64,000 nt of DNA. Origin: Megaustenia siamemsis. Taxonomy: Eukaryota > Mollusca > Gastropoda > Stylommatophora > Ariophantidae. Every line of letters starts with the position of its first letter. Positions within the stretch are counted from its first letter, which is position 1. The stretch is from positions 86,424,269-86,488,268 of the forward strand of contig JAVIAB010000156.1 of the NCBI GenBank assembly GCA_032433765.1, read 5' to 3'. Both the position numbers and the translations under genes were made by a program. This document shows positions 47,369 to 59,500 of this stretch, in pieces. The notes under the pieces were generated by a model. It made no database searches, was not told where the DNA came from, and worked only from the letters and a program-made list of their open reading frames with translations.

Positions 47369-50300
47369 AACAAATATTTGTTTGCTTGTTACTGTCAGTA
47401 TACTATGTTGTCACTAGATATTTGCTTGTTGTTGTTGTCAGTATGCTATGTTGTCTCTAGATATTTGCTTGTTGTTGTCAGTATACTATGTTGTCACTAG
47501 ATATTTGCTTGTTGTTGTTGTCAGTATACTATGTTGTCTCTAGATATTTGCTTGTTGTTGTTGTCAGTATACTATGCTGTCTCTAGATATTTGCTTGTTG
47601 TTGTTGTCAGTATACTATGTTGTCACTAGATATTTGCTTGTTGTTGTTGTCAGTATACTATGTTGTCTCTAGATATTTGCTTGTTGTTGTCAGTATACTA
47701 TGTTGTCTCTAGATATTTGCTTGTTGTTGTCAGTATACTATGTTGTCTCTAGATATTTGCTTGTTGTTGTCGGCATACTATGTTGTCTCTAGATATTTGC
47801 TTGTTGTTGTTGTCAGTATACTATGTTGTCTCTAGATATTTGCTTGTTGTTGTTGACAGTATACTATGTTGTCTCTAGATATTTGCTTGTTGTTGTTGTC
47901 AGTATACTATGATGTCTCTAGATATTTGCTTGTTGTTGTTGTCAGTATACTATGTTGTCTCTAGATATTTGCTTGTTGTTGTCAGTATACTATGTTGTCT
48001 CTAGATATTTGCTTATTGTTGTCAGTATACTATGTTGTCTCTAGATATTTGCTTGTTGTTGTCAGTATACTATGATGTCTCTAGATATTTGCTTGTTGTT
48101 GTTGTCAGTATACTATGTTGTCTCTAGATATTTGCTTGTTGTTGTTGTCAGTATACTATGATGTCTCTAGATATTTGCTTGTTGTTGTTGTTGTCAGTAT
48201 ACTATGTTGTCTCTAGATATTTGCTTGTTGTTGTTGTCGGCATACTATGATGTCTATAGATATTTGTTTGTTGTTGTTGTCAGTATACTATGTTGTCTCT
48301 AGATATTTGCTTGTTGTTGTTGTCTGCATACTATGATGTCTCTAGATATTTGCTTGTTGTTGTTATCAGTATACAATGATGTCTATAGATATTTGTTTGT
48401 TGTTGTTGTCGGCATACTATGATGTCTCTAGATATTTGCTTGTTGTTGTTGTCAGTATACTATGTTGTCTCTAGATATTTGCTTGTTGTTGTTGTCAGTA
48501 TACTATGATGTCTCTAGATATTTGCTTGTTGTTGTTGTCAGTATACTATGATGTCTCTAGATATTTGCTTGTTGTTGTTGTCAGTATACTATGTTGTCTC
48601 TAGATATTTGCTTGTTGTTGTTGTCAGTATACTATGATGTCTCTAGATATTTGCTTGTTGTTGTTGTCAGTATACTATGTTGTCTCTAGATATTTGCTTG
48701 TTGTTGTTGTCAGTATACTATGATGTCTCTAGATATTTGATTGTTGTTGTTGTTGTCAGTATACTATGATGTCTCTAGATATTTGCTTGTTGTTGTTGTC
48801 GGCATACTATGATGTCTATAGATATTTGTTTGTTGTTGTTGTCAGTATACTATGTTGTCTCTAGATATTTGCTTGTTGTTGTCAGTATACTATGTTGTCT
48901 CTAGATATTTGCTTGTTGTTGTTGTTAGTATACTATGCTGTCTCTAGATATTTGCCTGTTGTTGTTGTCAGTATACTATGATGTCTCTAGATATTTGCTT
49001 GTTGTTGTTGTCAGTATACTATGATGTCTCTAGATATTTGCTTGTTGTTGTCAGTATACTATGATGTCTCTAGATATTTGCTTGTTGTTGTCAGTATACT
49101 ATGATGTCTCTAGATATTTGCTTGTTGTTGTCAGTATACTATGATGTCTCTAGATATTTGCTTGTTGTTGTCAGTATACTATGTTGTCTCTAGATATTTG
49201 CTTGTTGTTGTTGTTAGTATACTATGCTGTCTCTAGATATTTGCCTGTTGTTGTTGTCAGTATACTATGATGTCTCTAGATATTTGCTTGTTGTTGTTGT
49301 CAGTATACTATGATGTCTCTAGATATTTACTTGTTGTTGTTGTCAGTATACTATGATGTCTCTAGATATTTGCTTGTTGTTGTTGTCAGTACACTATGTT
49401 GTCTCTAGATATTTGCTTGTTGTTGTTGTCAGTATACTATGTTGTCTCTAGATATTTGCTTGTTGTTGTTGTCAGTATGCTATGTTGTCTCTAGATATTT
49501 GCTTGTTGTTGTTGTCAGTATACTATGTTGTCTCTAGATATTTGCTTGTTGTTGTTGTCAGTATACTATGTTGTCTCTAGATATTTGCTTGTTGTTGTTG
49601 TCAGTATACAATGATGTCTATAGATATTTGTTTGTTGTTGTTGTCGGCATACTATGATGTCTCTAGATATTTGCTTGTTGTTGTTGTCAGTATACTATGT
49701 TGTCTCTAGATATTTGCTTGTTGTTGTTGTCAGTATACTATGATGTCTCTAGATATTTGCTTGTTGTTGTTGTCAGTATACTATGATGTCTCTAGATATT
49801 TGCTTGTTGTTGTTGTCAGTATACTATGTTGTTTCTAGATATTTGCTTGTTGTTGTTGTCAGTATACTATGATGTCTCTAGATATTTGCTTGTTGTTGTT
49901 GTCAGTATACTATGTTGTCTCTAGATATTTGCTTGTTGTTGTTGTCAGTATACTATGATGTCTCTAGATATTTGATTGTTGTTGTTGTTGTCAGTATACT
50001 ATGATGTCTCTAGATATTTGCTTGTTGTTGTTGTCGGCATACTATGATGTCTATAGATATTTGTTTGTTGTTGTTGTCAGTATACTATGTTGTCTCTAGA
50101 TATTTGCTTGTTGTTGTCAGTATACTATGTTGTCTCTAGATATTTGCTTGTTGTTGTTGTTAGTATACTATGCTGTCTCTAGATATTTGCCTGTTGTTGT
50201 TGTCAGTATACTATGATGTCTCTAGATATTTGCTTGTTGTTGTTGTCAGTATACTATGATGTCTCTAGATATTTGCTTGTTGTTGTCAGTATACTATGAT

Positions 50301-52997
50301 GTCTCTAGATATTTGCTTGTTGTTGTCAGTATACTATGATGTCTCTAGATATTTGCTTGTTGTTGTCAGTATACTATGATGTCTCTAGATATTTGCTTGT
50401 TGTTGTCAGTATACTATGTTGTCTCTAGATATTTGCTTGTTGTTGTCAGTATACTATGATGTCTCTAGATATTTGCTTGTTGTTGTCAGTATACTATGAT
50501 GTCTCTAGATATTTGCTTGTTGTTGTCAGTATACTATGTTGTCTCTAGATATTTGCTTGTTGTTGTTGTTAGTATACTATGCTGTCTCTAGATATTTGCC
50601 TGTTGTTGTTGTCAGTATACTATGATGTCTCTAGATATTTGCTTGTTGTTGTTGTCAGTATACTATGATGTCTCTAGATATTTACTTGTTGTTGTTGTCA
50701 GTATACTATGATGTCTCTAGATATTTGCTTGTTGTTGTTGTCAGTACACTATGTTGTCTCTAGATATTTGCTTGTTGTTGTTGTCAGTATACTATGTTGT
50801 CTCTAGATATTTGCTTGTTGTTGTTGTCAGTATGCTATGTTGTCTCTAGATATTTGCTTGTTGTTGTTGTCAGTATACTATGTTGTCTCTAGATATTTGC
50901 TTGTTGTTGTTGTCAGTATACTATGTTGTCTCTAGATATTTGCTTGTTGTTGTTGTCAGTATACTATGTTGTCTCTAGATATTTGCTTGTTGTTGTTGTC
51001 AGTATACTATGTTGTCTCTAGATATTTGCTTGTTGTTGTTGTCAGTATACTATGTTGTCTCTAGATATTTGCTTGTTGTTGTTGTCAGTATACTATGTTG
51101 TCTCTAGATATTTGCTTGTTGTTGTTGTCAGTATGCTATGTTGTCTCTAGATATTTGCTTGTTGTTATTGTCAGTATACTATGTTGTCTCTAGATATTTG
51201 CTTGTTATTGTCAGTATACTATGTTGTCCCTAGATATTTTCTTGTTGTTGTCAGTATACTATGTTGACTCTAGATATTTGCTTGTTGTTGTTGTCAGTAT
51301 ACTATGTTGTCTCTAGATATTTGCTTGTTATTGTCAGTATACGATGTTGTCTCTAGATATTTGCTTGTTATTGTCAGTATGCTATGTTGTCTCTAGATAT
51401 TTGCTTGTTATTGTCAGTATTCTATGTTGACTCTAGATATTTACTTGTTGTCAGTATACTATGTTGTCTCTAGATATTTGCTTGTTGTTGTTGTCAGTAT
51501 ACTATGTTGTCTCTAGATATTTGTCTGTTGTTGTTGTCAGTATACTATGATGTCTCTAGATATTTGCTTGTTGTTGTTGTCAGTATACTATGTTGTCTCT
51601 AGATATTTGCTTGTTGTTGTCAGTATACTATGATGTCTCTAGATATTTGCTTGTTGTTGTTGTCAGTATACTATGATGTCTCTAGATATTTGCTTGTTGT
51701 TGTCAGTATACTATGATGCCTCTAGATATTTGCTTGTTGTTGTTGTCAGTATACTATGATGTCTCTAGATATTTGCTTGTTGTTGTCAGTATACTATGAT
51801 GTCTCTAGATATTTGCTTGTTGTTGTCAGTATACTATGTTGTCTCTAGATATTTGCTTGTTGTTGTTGTTAGTATACTATGCTGTCTCTAGATATTTGCC
51901 TGTTGTTGTTGTCAGTATACTATGATGTCTCTAGATATTTGCTTGTTGTTGTTGTCAGTATACTATGATGTCTCTAGATATTTGCTTGTTGTTGTCAGTA
52001 TACTATGATGTCTCTAGATATTTGCTTGTTGTTGTCAGTATACTATGATGTCTCTAGATATTTGCTTGTTGTTGTCAGTATACTATGATGTCTCTAGATA
52101 TTTGCTTGTTGTTGTCAGTATACTATGTTGTCTCTAGATATTTGCCTGTTGCTGTCAGTATACTATGTTGTCTCTAGATATTTGCCTGTTGCTGTCAGTA
52201 TACTATGTTGTCTCTAGATATTTGCTTGTTGTTGTCAGTATACTATGTTGTCTCTAGATATTTGCTTGTTGTTGTCAGTATACTATGATGTCTCTAGATA
52301 TTTGCTTGTTGTTGTCAGTATACTATGTTGTCTCTAGATATTTGCCTGTTGCTGTCAGTATACTATGATGTCTCTAGATATTTGCCTGTTGTTGTCAGTA
52401 TACTATGATGTCTCTAGATATTTGCTTGTTGTTGTCAGTATACTATGATGTCTCTAGATATTTGCTTGTTGTTGTCAGTATACTATGATGTCTCTAGATA
52501 TTTGCTTGTTGTTGTCAGTATACTATGTTGTCTCTAGATATTTGCCTGTTGCTGTCAGTATACTATGTTGTCTCTAGATATTTGCCTGTTGCTGTCAGTA
52601 TACTATGTTGTCCTAGATATTTGCTTGTTGTTGTCAGTATACTATGTTGTCTCTAGATATTTGCTTGTTGTTGTCAGTATACTATGTTGTCTCTAGATAT
52701 TTGCTTGTTGTTGTCAGTATACTATGATGTCTCTAGATATTTGCTTGTTGTTGTCAGTATACTATGTTGTCTCTAGATATTTGCCTGTTGCTGTCAGTAT
52801 ACTATGTTGTCTCTAGATATTTGCTTGTTGTTGTCAGTATACTATGTTGTCTCTAGATATTTGCCTGTTGCTGTCAGTATACTATGTTGTCTCTAGATAT
52901 TTGCCTGTTGCTGTCAGTATACTATGTTGTCTCTAGATATTTGCCTGTTGCTGTCAGTATACTATGTTGTCTCTAGATATTTGCCTGTTACTGTCAG
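47369..52997 (+). repeat. 40/43-bp satellite with (TTG)n length variation, about 135 copies
   Basis: Each unit is TCAGTATACTATGTTGTCTC, then TAGATATTTGCTTG and two to four TTG triplets, giving 37- to 46-bp units. The main variants are ATGTTG or ATGATG, CGGCATAC, and GCCTGTTGCTG. From about 51980 onward the 40-bp form is nearly exclusive. Every unit contains GTATAC. No coding capacity is seen because stops recur. Confidence 0.92.
48371..50850 (+). repeat. 1.24-1.36-kb duplicated block inside the 40/43-bp satellite
   Basis: Rare markers recur in order: ATACAATGATG at 48371 and 49606 (offset 1235), TTGATTGTTG at about 48738 and 49974, and CAGTACACTATG at about 49386 and 50743 (offset near 1357, i.e. 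three extra units). This is a higher-order tandem duplication. Confidence 0.75.
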
Positions 52998-52999
52998 TA

Positions 53000-53073
53000 A
53001 ATCAATTCAGAGGTAGAGGTATGTTTACAGCACTAGGAAAAATGACAAATAATCAACAACAGAAAAAAATATG
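53000..53073 (+). repeat. left copy of a 75-bp direct repeat around the SINE-like island
   Basis: It contains AATCAATTCAGAGG, TATGTTTACAGCACT and ATGACAAATAATCAACA and matches 53414-53490 with only a few differences. Confidence 0.8.
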
Positions 53074-53190
53074 GACCAAAGCAGGATCGAACCCGTACTC
53101 GGCACAGCACCTTGCCACGAAAAGCCAAACGCTAGGGAACACTGCCACTCAGCTAACTAAAAAAATAGCTTCGTAGGCAAGGTCCTTTCG
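53060..53190 (-). mobile_element. tRNA-like body, SINE-like element on the - strand
   Basis: On the - strand TTAGCTGAGTGG (53145-53156) fits the internal A box (TRGCNNAGYNGG) and GGGTTCGATCC (53084-53094) fits the B box of RNA polymerase III promoters, in the right order and about 60 bp apart. The T-stem pairs badly and no matching 5' acceptor strand is present, so this is not a functional tRNA gene. A run of seven T follows at 53063-53069, a possible Pol III terminator. A tRNA-derived SINE head or tRNA pseudogene is the best reading. Confidence 0.5.
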
Positions 53191-53413
53191 CGAAGGCTTT
53201 CCCATGACTATAGCATAAGGCTGGGATCACAGCTCGGAAATATTTTTCCTGTTAAGACAAGTACCTCCCGGATAGGGTAGGGCTGAATACTTGCGTTACA
53301 TACAAACATTTAGGACGAAACAGCATGAATAGTAGTTTCCAGTGGTTTAGGCTGGAGACAAACAATAATAAATGAATATTATTCTAGAGGGAAACTTCCA
53401 AGGCGATAATCAG
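53191..53413. other. single-copy remainder of the island
   Basis: Unclassified sequence between the tRNA-like body and the right direct repeat, with TTTCGCGAAGG near 53187-53198 and an AT-rich end. It could be the 5' part or body of the same inserted element. Confidence 0.4.
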
Positions 53414-53490
53414 TGAATCAATTCAGAGGAAGATGTATGTTTACAGCACTCGGAAAAAATGACAAATAATCAACAGAAAAAAATATCCAT
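53414..53490 (+). repeat. right copy of the 75-bp direct repeat
   Basis: Partner of 53000-53073. It is followed within 20 bp by the 33-bp array. The differences (GAAGATG for GTAGAGG, an extra A, a missing CAA) show that the copies have diverged. Confidence 0.8.
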
Positions 53491-53507
53491 ATTTGTCAGT
53501 ATTTGAC

Positions 53508-56500
53508 AGTAGAGAAGTTAGAGTTAGAGACAAGATCAGAAGTAGAGAAGTTAGAGGTAGAGACAAGATCAGAAGTAGAGAAGTTAGAGTTAGAGACAAG
53601 ATCAGAAGTAGAGAAGTTAGAGTTAGAGACAAGATCAGAAGTAGAGAAGTTAGAGTTAGAGACAAGATCAGAAGTAAGTAGAGAAGTTAGAGTTAGAGAC
53701 AAGACCAAAAGTAAGTAGAGAAGTTAGAGTTAGTGACAAGATCAGAAGTAAGTAGAGAAGTTAGAGTTAGAGACAAGATCAGAAGAAGACAAATTAGAGT
53801 TAGAGACAAGATCAGAAGTAGAGAAGTTAGAGTTAGAGACAAGATCAGAAGTAGAGAAGTTAGAGTTAGAGACAAGATCAGAAGTAGAGAAGTTAGAGTT
53901 AGAGACAAGATCAGAAGTAGAGAAGTTAGAGTTAGAGACAAGATCAGAAGTAGAGAAGTTAGAGTTAGAGACAAGATCAGAAGTAAGTAGAGAAGTTAGA
54001 GTTAGAGACAAGATCAAAAGTAAGTAGAGAAGTTAGAGTTAGTGACAAGATCAGAAGTAAGTAGAGAAGTTAGAGTTAGAGACAAGATCATAAGAAGACA
54101 AATTAGAGTTAGAGACAAGATCAGAAGTAGAGAAGTTAGAGTTAGAGACAAGATCAGAAGTAGAGAAGTTAGAGTTAGAGACATGATCAGAAGTAGAGAA
54201 GTTAGAGTTAGAGACAAGATCAGAAGTAGACAAATTAGAGTTAGAGACAAGATCAGAAGTAGAGAAGTTAGAGTTAGAGACAAGATCAAAAGTAGATAAT
54301 TTAGCGTTAGAGACAAGATCAGAAGTAGAGAAGTTAGAGTTAGAGACTAGATCAGAAGTAGAGAAGTTAGAGTTAGAGACAAGATCAGAAGTAGACAAAT
54401 TAGAGTTAGAGACAAGATCAGAAGTAGAGAAGTTAGAGTTAGAGACAAGATCAGAAGTAGAGAAGTTAGAGTTAGAGACAAGATCAGAAGTAGATAAGTT
54501 AGAGTTAGAGACAAGATCAGAAGTAGAGAAGTTAGAGTTAGAGACAAGATCAGAAGTAGAGAATTTAGAGTTAGAGACAAGATCAGAAGTAGAGAAGTTA
54601 GAGTTAGAGACAAGATCAGAAGTAAGTAGAGAAGTTAGAGTTAGAGACAAGATAAAAATAAGTAGAGAAGTTAGAGTTAGAGACAAGATCAAAAGTAAGT
54701 AGAGAAGTTAGAGTTAGTGACAAGATCACAAGTAAGTAGAGAAGTTAGATTTAGAGACAAGATCAAAAGTAAGTAGAGAAGTTAGAGTTAGAGACAAGAT
54801 CAGAAGTAGAGAAGTTAGAGTTAGAGACAAGATCAAAAGTAAGTAGAGAAGTTAGAGTTAGTGACAAGATCAAAAAAAAGTAGAGAAGTTAGAGTTAGTG
54901 ACAAGATCAAAAGTAAGTAGTGAAGTTAGAGTTAGAGACAAGATCAGAAGTAAGTAGAGAAGTTAGAAATAGTGACAAGATCAAAAGTAAGTAGAGAAGT
55001 TAGAGTTAGTGACAAGATCAAAAGTAAGTAGAGAAGTTAGAGTTAGAGACAAGATCAAAAGTAAGTAGAGAAGTTAGAGTTAGAGACAAGATCAGAAGTA
55101 GAGAAGTTAGAGTTAGAGACAAGATCAGAAGTAGAGAAGTTAGAGGTAGAGACAAGATCAGAAGTAGAGAAGTTAGAGTTAGAGATAAGATCAGAAGTAA
55201 GTAGAGAAATTAGAGTTAGAGACAAGATCAAAAGTAAGTAGAGAAGTTAGAGTTAGAGACAAGATCAAAAGTAGAGAAGTTAGAGTTAGTGACAAGATCA
55301 GAAGTAGAGAAGTTAGAGTTAGAGACAAGATCAAAAGTAGAGAAGTTAGTGTTAGAGACAAGATCAGAAGTAGAGAAGTTAGAGTTAGAGACAAGATCAA
55401 AAGTAGAGAAGTTAGAGTTAGAGACAAGATCAGAAGTAGAGAAGTTAGAGTTAGAGACAAGATCAGAAGTAGAGAAGTTAGAGTTGGAGACAAGATCAGA
55501 AGTAGAGAAGTTAGAGTTAGAGACAAGATCAGAAGTAGAGAAGTTAGAGTTAGAGACAAGATCAGAAGTAGAGAAGTTAGAGTTAGAGACTAGATCAGAA
55601 GTAGAGAAGTTAGAGTTAGAGACAAGATCAAAAGTAGATACGTTAGCGTTAGAGACAAGATCAGAAGTAGAGAAGTTAGAGTTATAGACAAGATCAGAAG
55701 TAGATACGTTAGCGTTAGAGACAAGATCAGAAGTAGAGAAGTTAGAGTTAGAGACAAGATCAGAAGTAGAGAAGTTAGAGTTAGAGACAAGATCAGAAGT
55801 AGATACGTTAGCGTTAGAGACAAGATCAGAAGTAGAGAAGTTAGAGTTAGAGACAAGATCAGAAGTAGACAAGTTAGAGTTAGAGACAAGATCAAAAGTA
55901 AGTAGAGAAGTTAGAGTTAGAGACAAGATCACAAGTAGAGAAGTTAGAGTTAGAGACAAGATCAAATGTAAGTAGAGAGGTTAGAGTTAGAGACAAGATC
56001 ACAAGTAGAGAAGTTAGAGTTAGAGACAAGATCAAAAGTAAGTAGAGAAGTTAGAGTTAGAGACAAGATCAGAAGTAGAGAAGTTAGAGCTAGAGACAAG
56101 ATCAAAAGTAAGTAGAGAAGTTTGAGTTGGAGACAAGATCAGAAGTAAGTAGAGAAGTTAGAGTTATAGACAAGATCAGAAGTAAGTAGAGAAGTTAGAG
56201 TTAGAGACAAGCTCAGAAGTAAGTAGAGTAGTTAGAGTTAGAGACAAGATCAGAAGTAAGTAGAGAAGTTAGAGTTAGAGACAAGATCAGAAGTAAGTAG
56301 AGAAGTTAGTGTTAGAGACATGATCAGAAGTAAGTAGAGAAATTAGAAGTAAAGACAAGATCAAAAGTAAGTAGAGAAATTAGAGTTAGATACAGGATCA
56401 GAAGTAAGTAGAGAAGTTAGTGTTAGAGACAAGATCAGAAGTAGAGAAGTTAGAGTTAGAGACAAAATAGAAGTAGAGAAGTCATAGCTAGAGACAAGAT

Positions 56501-59500
56501 CAGAAATAGAGAAGTCATAGCTAGAGACAAGATAGAAGTAGACAAGTCATAGATAGATACAAGATAGAAGTAGAGAAGTCATAGCTAGAGACAAGATAGA
56601 AGTAGAGAAGTCATAGCTAGAGACAAGATCTGAAGTAAGTAGATAAGTTAGAGTTAGAGACAAGATCAGAAGTAGATAAGTTAGCGTTAGAGACAAGATC
56701 TGAAGTAAGTAGATAAGTTAGAGTTAAAGACAAGATCAGAAGTAGAGAAGTTAGAGTTAGAGACAAGATCTGAAGTAAGTAGATAAGTTAGCGTTAGAGA
56801 CAAGATCTGAAGTAAGTAGATAAGTTAGCGTTAGAGACAAGATCTGAAGTAAGTAGAGAAGTTAGAGTTAGAGACAAGATCTGAAGTAAGTAGAGAAGTT
56901 AGAGTTAGAGACAAGATCTGAAGTAAGTAGATAAGTTAGCGTTAGAGACAAGATCAGAAGTAGAGAAGTTAGAGTTAGAGACAAGATCTGAAGTAGAGAA
57001 GTTAGAGTTAGAGACAAGATCAGAAGTAGAGAAGTTAGAGTTAGAGACAAGATCAGAAGTAGAGAAGTTAGAGTTAGAGACAAGATCAGAAGTAGAGAAG
57101 TTAGAGTTAGAGACAAGATCAGAAGTAGAAACGTTAGCGTTAGAGACAAGATCAGAAGTAAGTAGAGAAGTTAGAGTTAGAGACAAGATCAGAAGTACGT
57201 AGAGAAGTTAGAGTTAGAGACAAGATCAGAAGTAAGTAGAGAAGTGAGTTAGAGACAAGATCAGAAGTAAGTAGAGAAGTTAAAGCTAGAGACAAGATCA
57301 GAAGTAGAGAAGTTAGAGTTAGAGACAAGATCAGAAGTAGAGATGTTAGAGTTGGAGACAAGATCAGAAGTAGAGAAGTTAGAGTTAGAGACAAGATCAG
57401 AAGTAGAGAAGTTAGAGTTAGAGACAAGATCAGAAGTAGAGAAGTTAGAGTTAGAGACTAGATCAGAAGTAGAGAAGTTAGAGTTAGAGACAAGATCAGA
57501 AGTAGATAGGTTAGAGTTAGAGACAAGATCAGAAGTAGAGAAGTTAGAGTTAGAGACAAGATCAGAAGTAGAGAAGTTAGAGTTAGAGACAAGATCAGAA
57601 GTAGAGAAGTTAGAGTTAGAGACAAGATCAAAAGTAGATACGTTAGCGTTAGAGACAAGATCAGAAGTAGAGAAGTTAGAGTTATAGACAAGATCAGAAG
57701 TAGATACGTTAGCGTTAGAGACAAGATCAGAAGTAGAGAAGTTATAGTTAGAGACAAGATCAGAAGTAGAGAAGTTAGAGTTAGAGACAAGATCAGAAGT
57801 AGATACGTTAGCGTTAGAGACAAGATCAGAAGTAGAGAAGTTAGAGTTAGAGACAAGATCACAAGTAGAGAAGTTAGAGTTAGAGACAAGACCAAAAGTA
57901 AGTAGAGAAGTTAGAGTTAGAGACAAGATCAGAAGTAGAGAAGTTAGAGCTAGAGACAAGATCAAAAGTAAGTAGAGAAGTTAGAGTTGGAGACAAGATC
58001 AGAAGTAAGTAGAGAAGTTAGAGTTATAGACAAGATCAGAAGTAAGTAGAGAAGTTAGAGTTATAGACAAGCTCAGAAGTAAGTAGAGTAGTTAGAGTTA
58101 GAGACAAGATCAGAAGTAAGTAGAGAAGTTAGAGTTAGAGACAAGATCAGAAGTAAGTAGAGAAGTTAGTGTTAGAGACATGATCAGAAGTAAGTAGAGA
58201 AATTAGAAGTAAAGACAAGATCAAAAGTAAGTAGAGAAATTAGAGTTAGAGACAGGATCAGAAGTAAGTAGAGAAGTTAGTGTTAGAGACAAGATCAGAA
58301 GTAGAGAAGTTAGAGTTAGAGACAAGATCTGAAGTAAGTAGAGAAATTAGAGTTAGAGACAAAATAGAAGTAGAGAAGTCATAGCTAGAGACAAGATCAG
58401 AAGTAGAGAAGTCATAGCTAGAGACAAGATAGAAGTAGACAAGTCATAGATAGAGACAAGATAGAAGTAGAGAAGTCATAGCTAGAGACAAGATAGAAGT
58501 AGAGAAGTCATAGCTAGAGACAAGATCTGAAGTAAGTAGATAAGTTAGATTTAGAGACAAGATCAGAAGTTGATAAGTTAGCGTTAGAGACAAGATCTGA
58601 AGTAAGTAGATAAGTTAGAGTTAAAGACAAGATCAGAAGTAGAGAAGTTAGAGTTAGAGACAAGATCTGAAGTAAGTAGATAAGTTAGCGTTAGAGACAA
58701 GATCTGAAGTAAGTAGATAAGTTAGCGTTAGAGACAAGATCTGAAATAAGTAGAGAAGTTAGAGTTAGAGACAAGATCTGAAGTAGAGAAGTTAGAGTTA
58801 GAGACAAGATCAGAAGTAGAGAAGTTAGAGTTAGAGACAAGATCAGAAGTAGAGAAGTTAGAGTTAGAGACAAGATCAGAAGTAGAGAAGTTAGAGTTAG
58901 AGACAAGATCAGAAGTAGATACGTTAGCGTTAGAGACAAGATCAGAAGTAAGTAGAGAAGTTAGAGTTAGAGACAAGATCAGAAGTACGTAGAGAAGTTA
59001 GAGTTAGAGACAAGATCAGAAGTAAGTAGAGAAGTGAGTTAGAGACAAGATGAGAAGTAAGTAGAGAAGTTAAAGTTAGAGACAAGATCAGAAGTAGAGA
59101 AGTTAGAGTTAGAGACAAGATCAGAAGTAGAGAAGTTAGAGTTGGAGACAAGATCAGAAGTAGAGAAGTTAGAGTTAGAGACTAGATCAGAAGTAGAGAA
59201 GTTAGAGTTAGAGACAAGATCAGAAGTAGATAGGTTAGAGTTAGAGACAAGATCAGAAGTAGAGAAGTTAGAGTTAGAGACAAGATCAGAAGTAGAGAAG
59301 TTAGAGTTAGAGACAAGATCAGAAGTAGAGAAGTTAGAGTTAGAGACAAGATCAAAAGTAGATACGTTAGCGTTAGAGACAAGATCAGAAGTAGAGAAGT
59401 TAGAGTTATAGACAAGATCAGAAGTAGATACGTTAGCGTTAGAGACAAGATCAGAAGTAGAGAAGTTATAGTTAGAGACAAGATCAGAAGTAGAGAAGTT

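Noticed and set aside
53060..53190. Functional tRNA gene
   Set aside because: The A and B boxes fit, but the T-stem pairs poorly and the acceptor stem has no partner.
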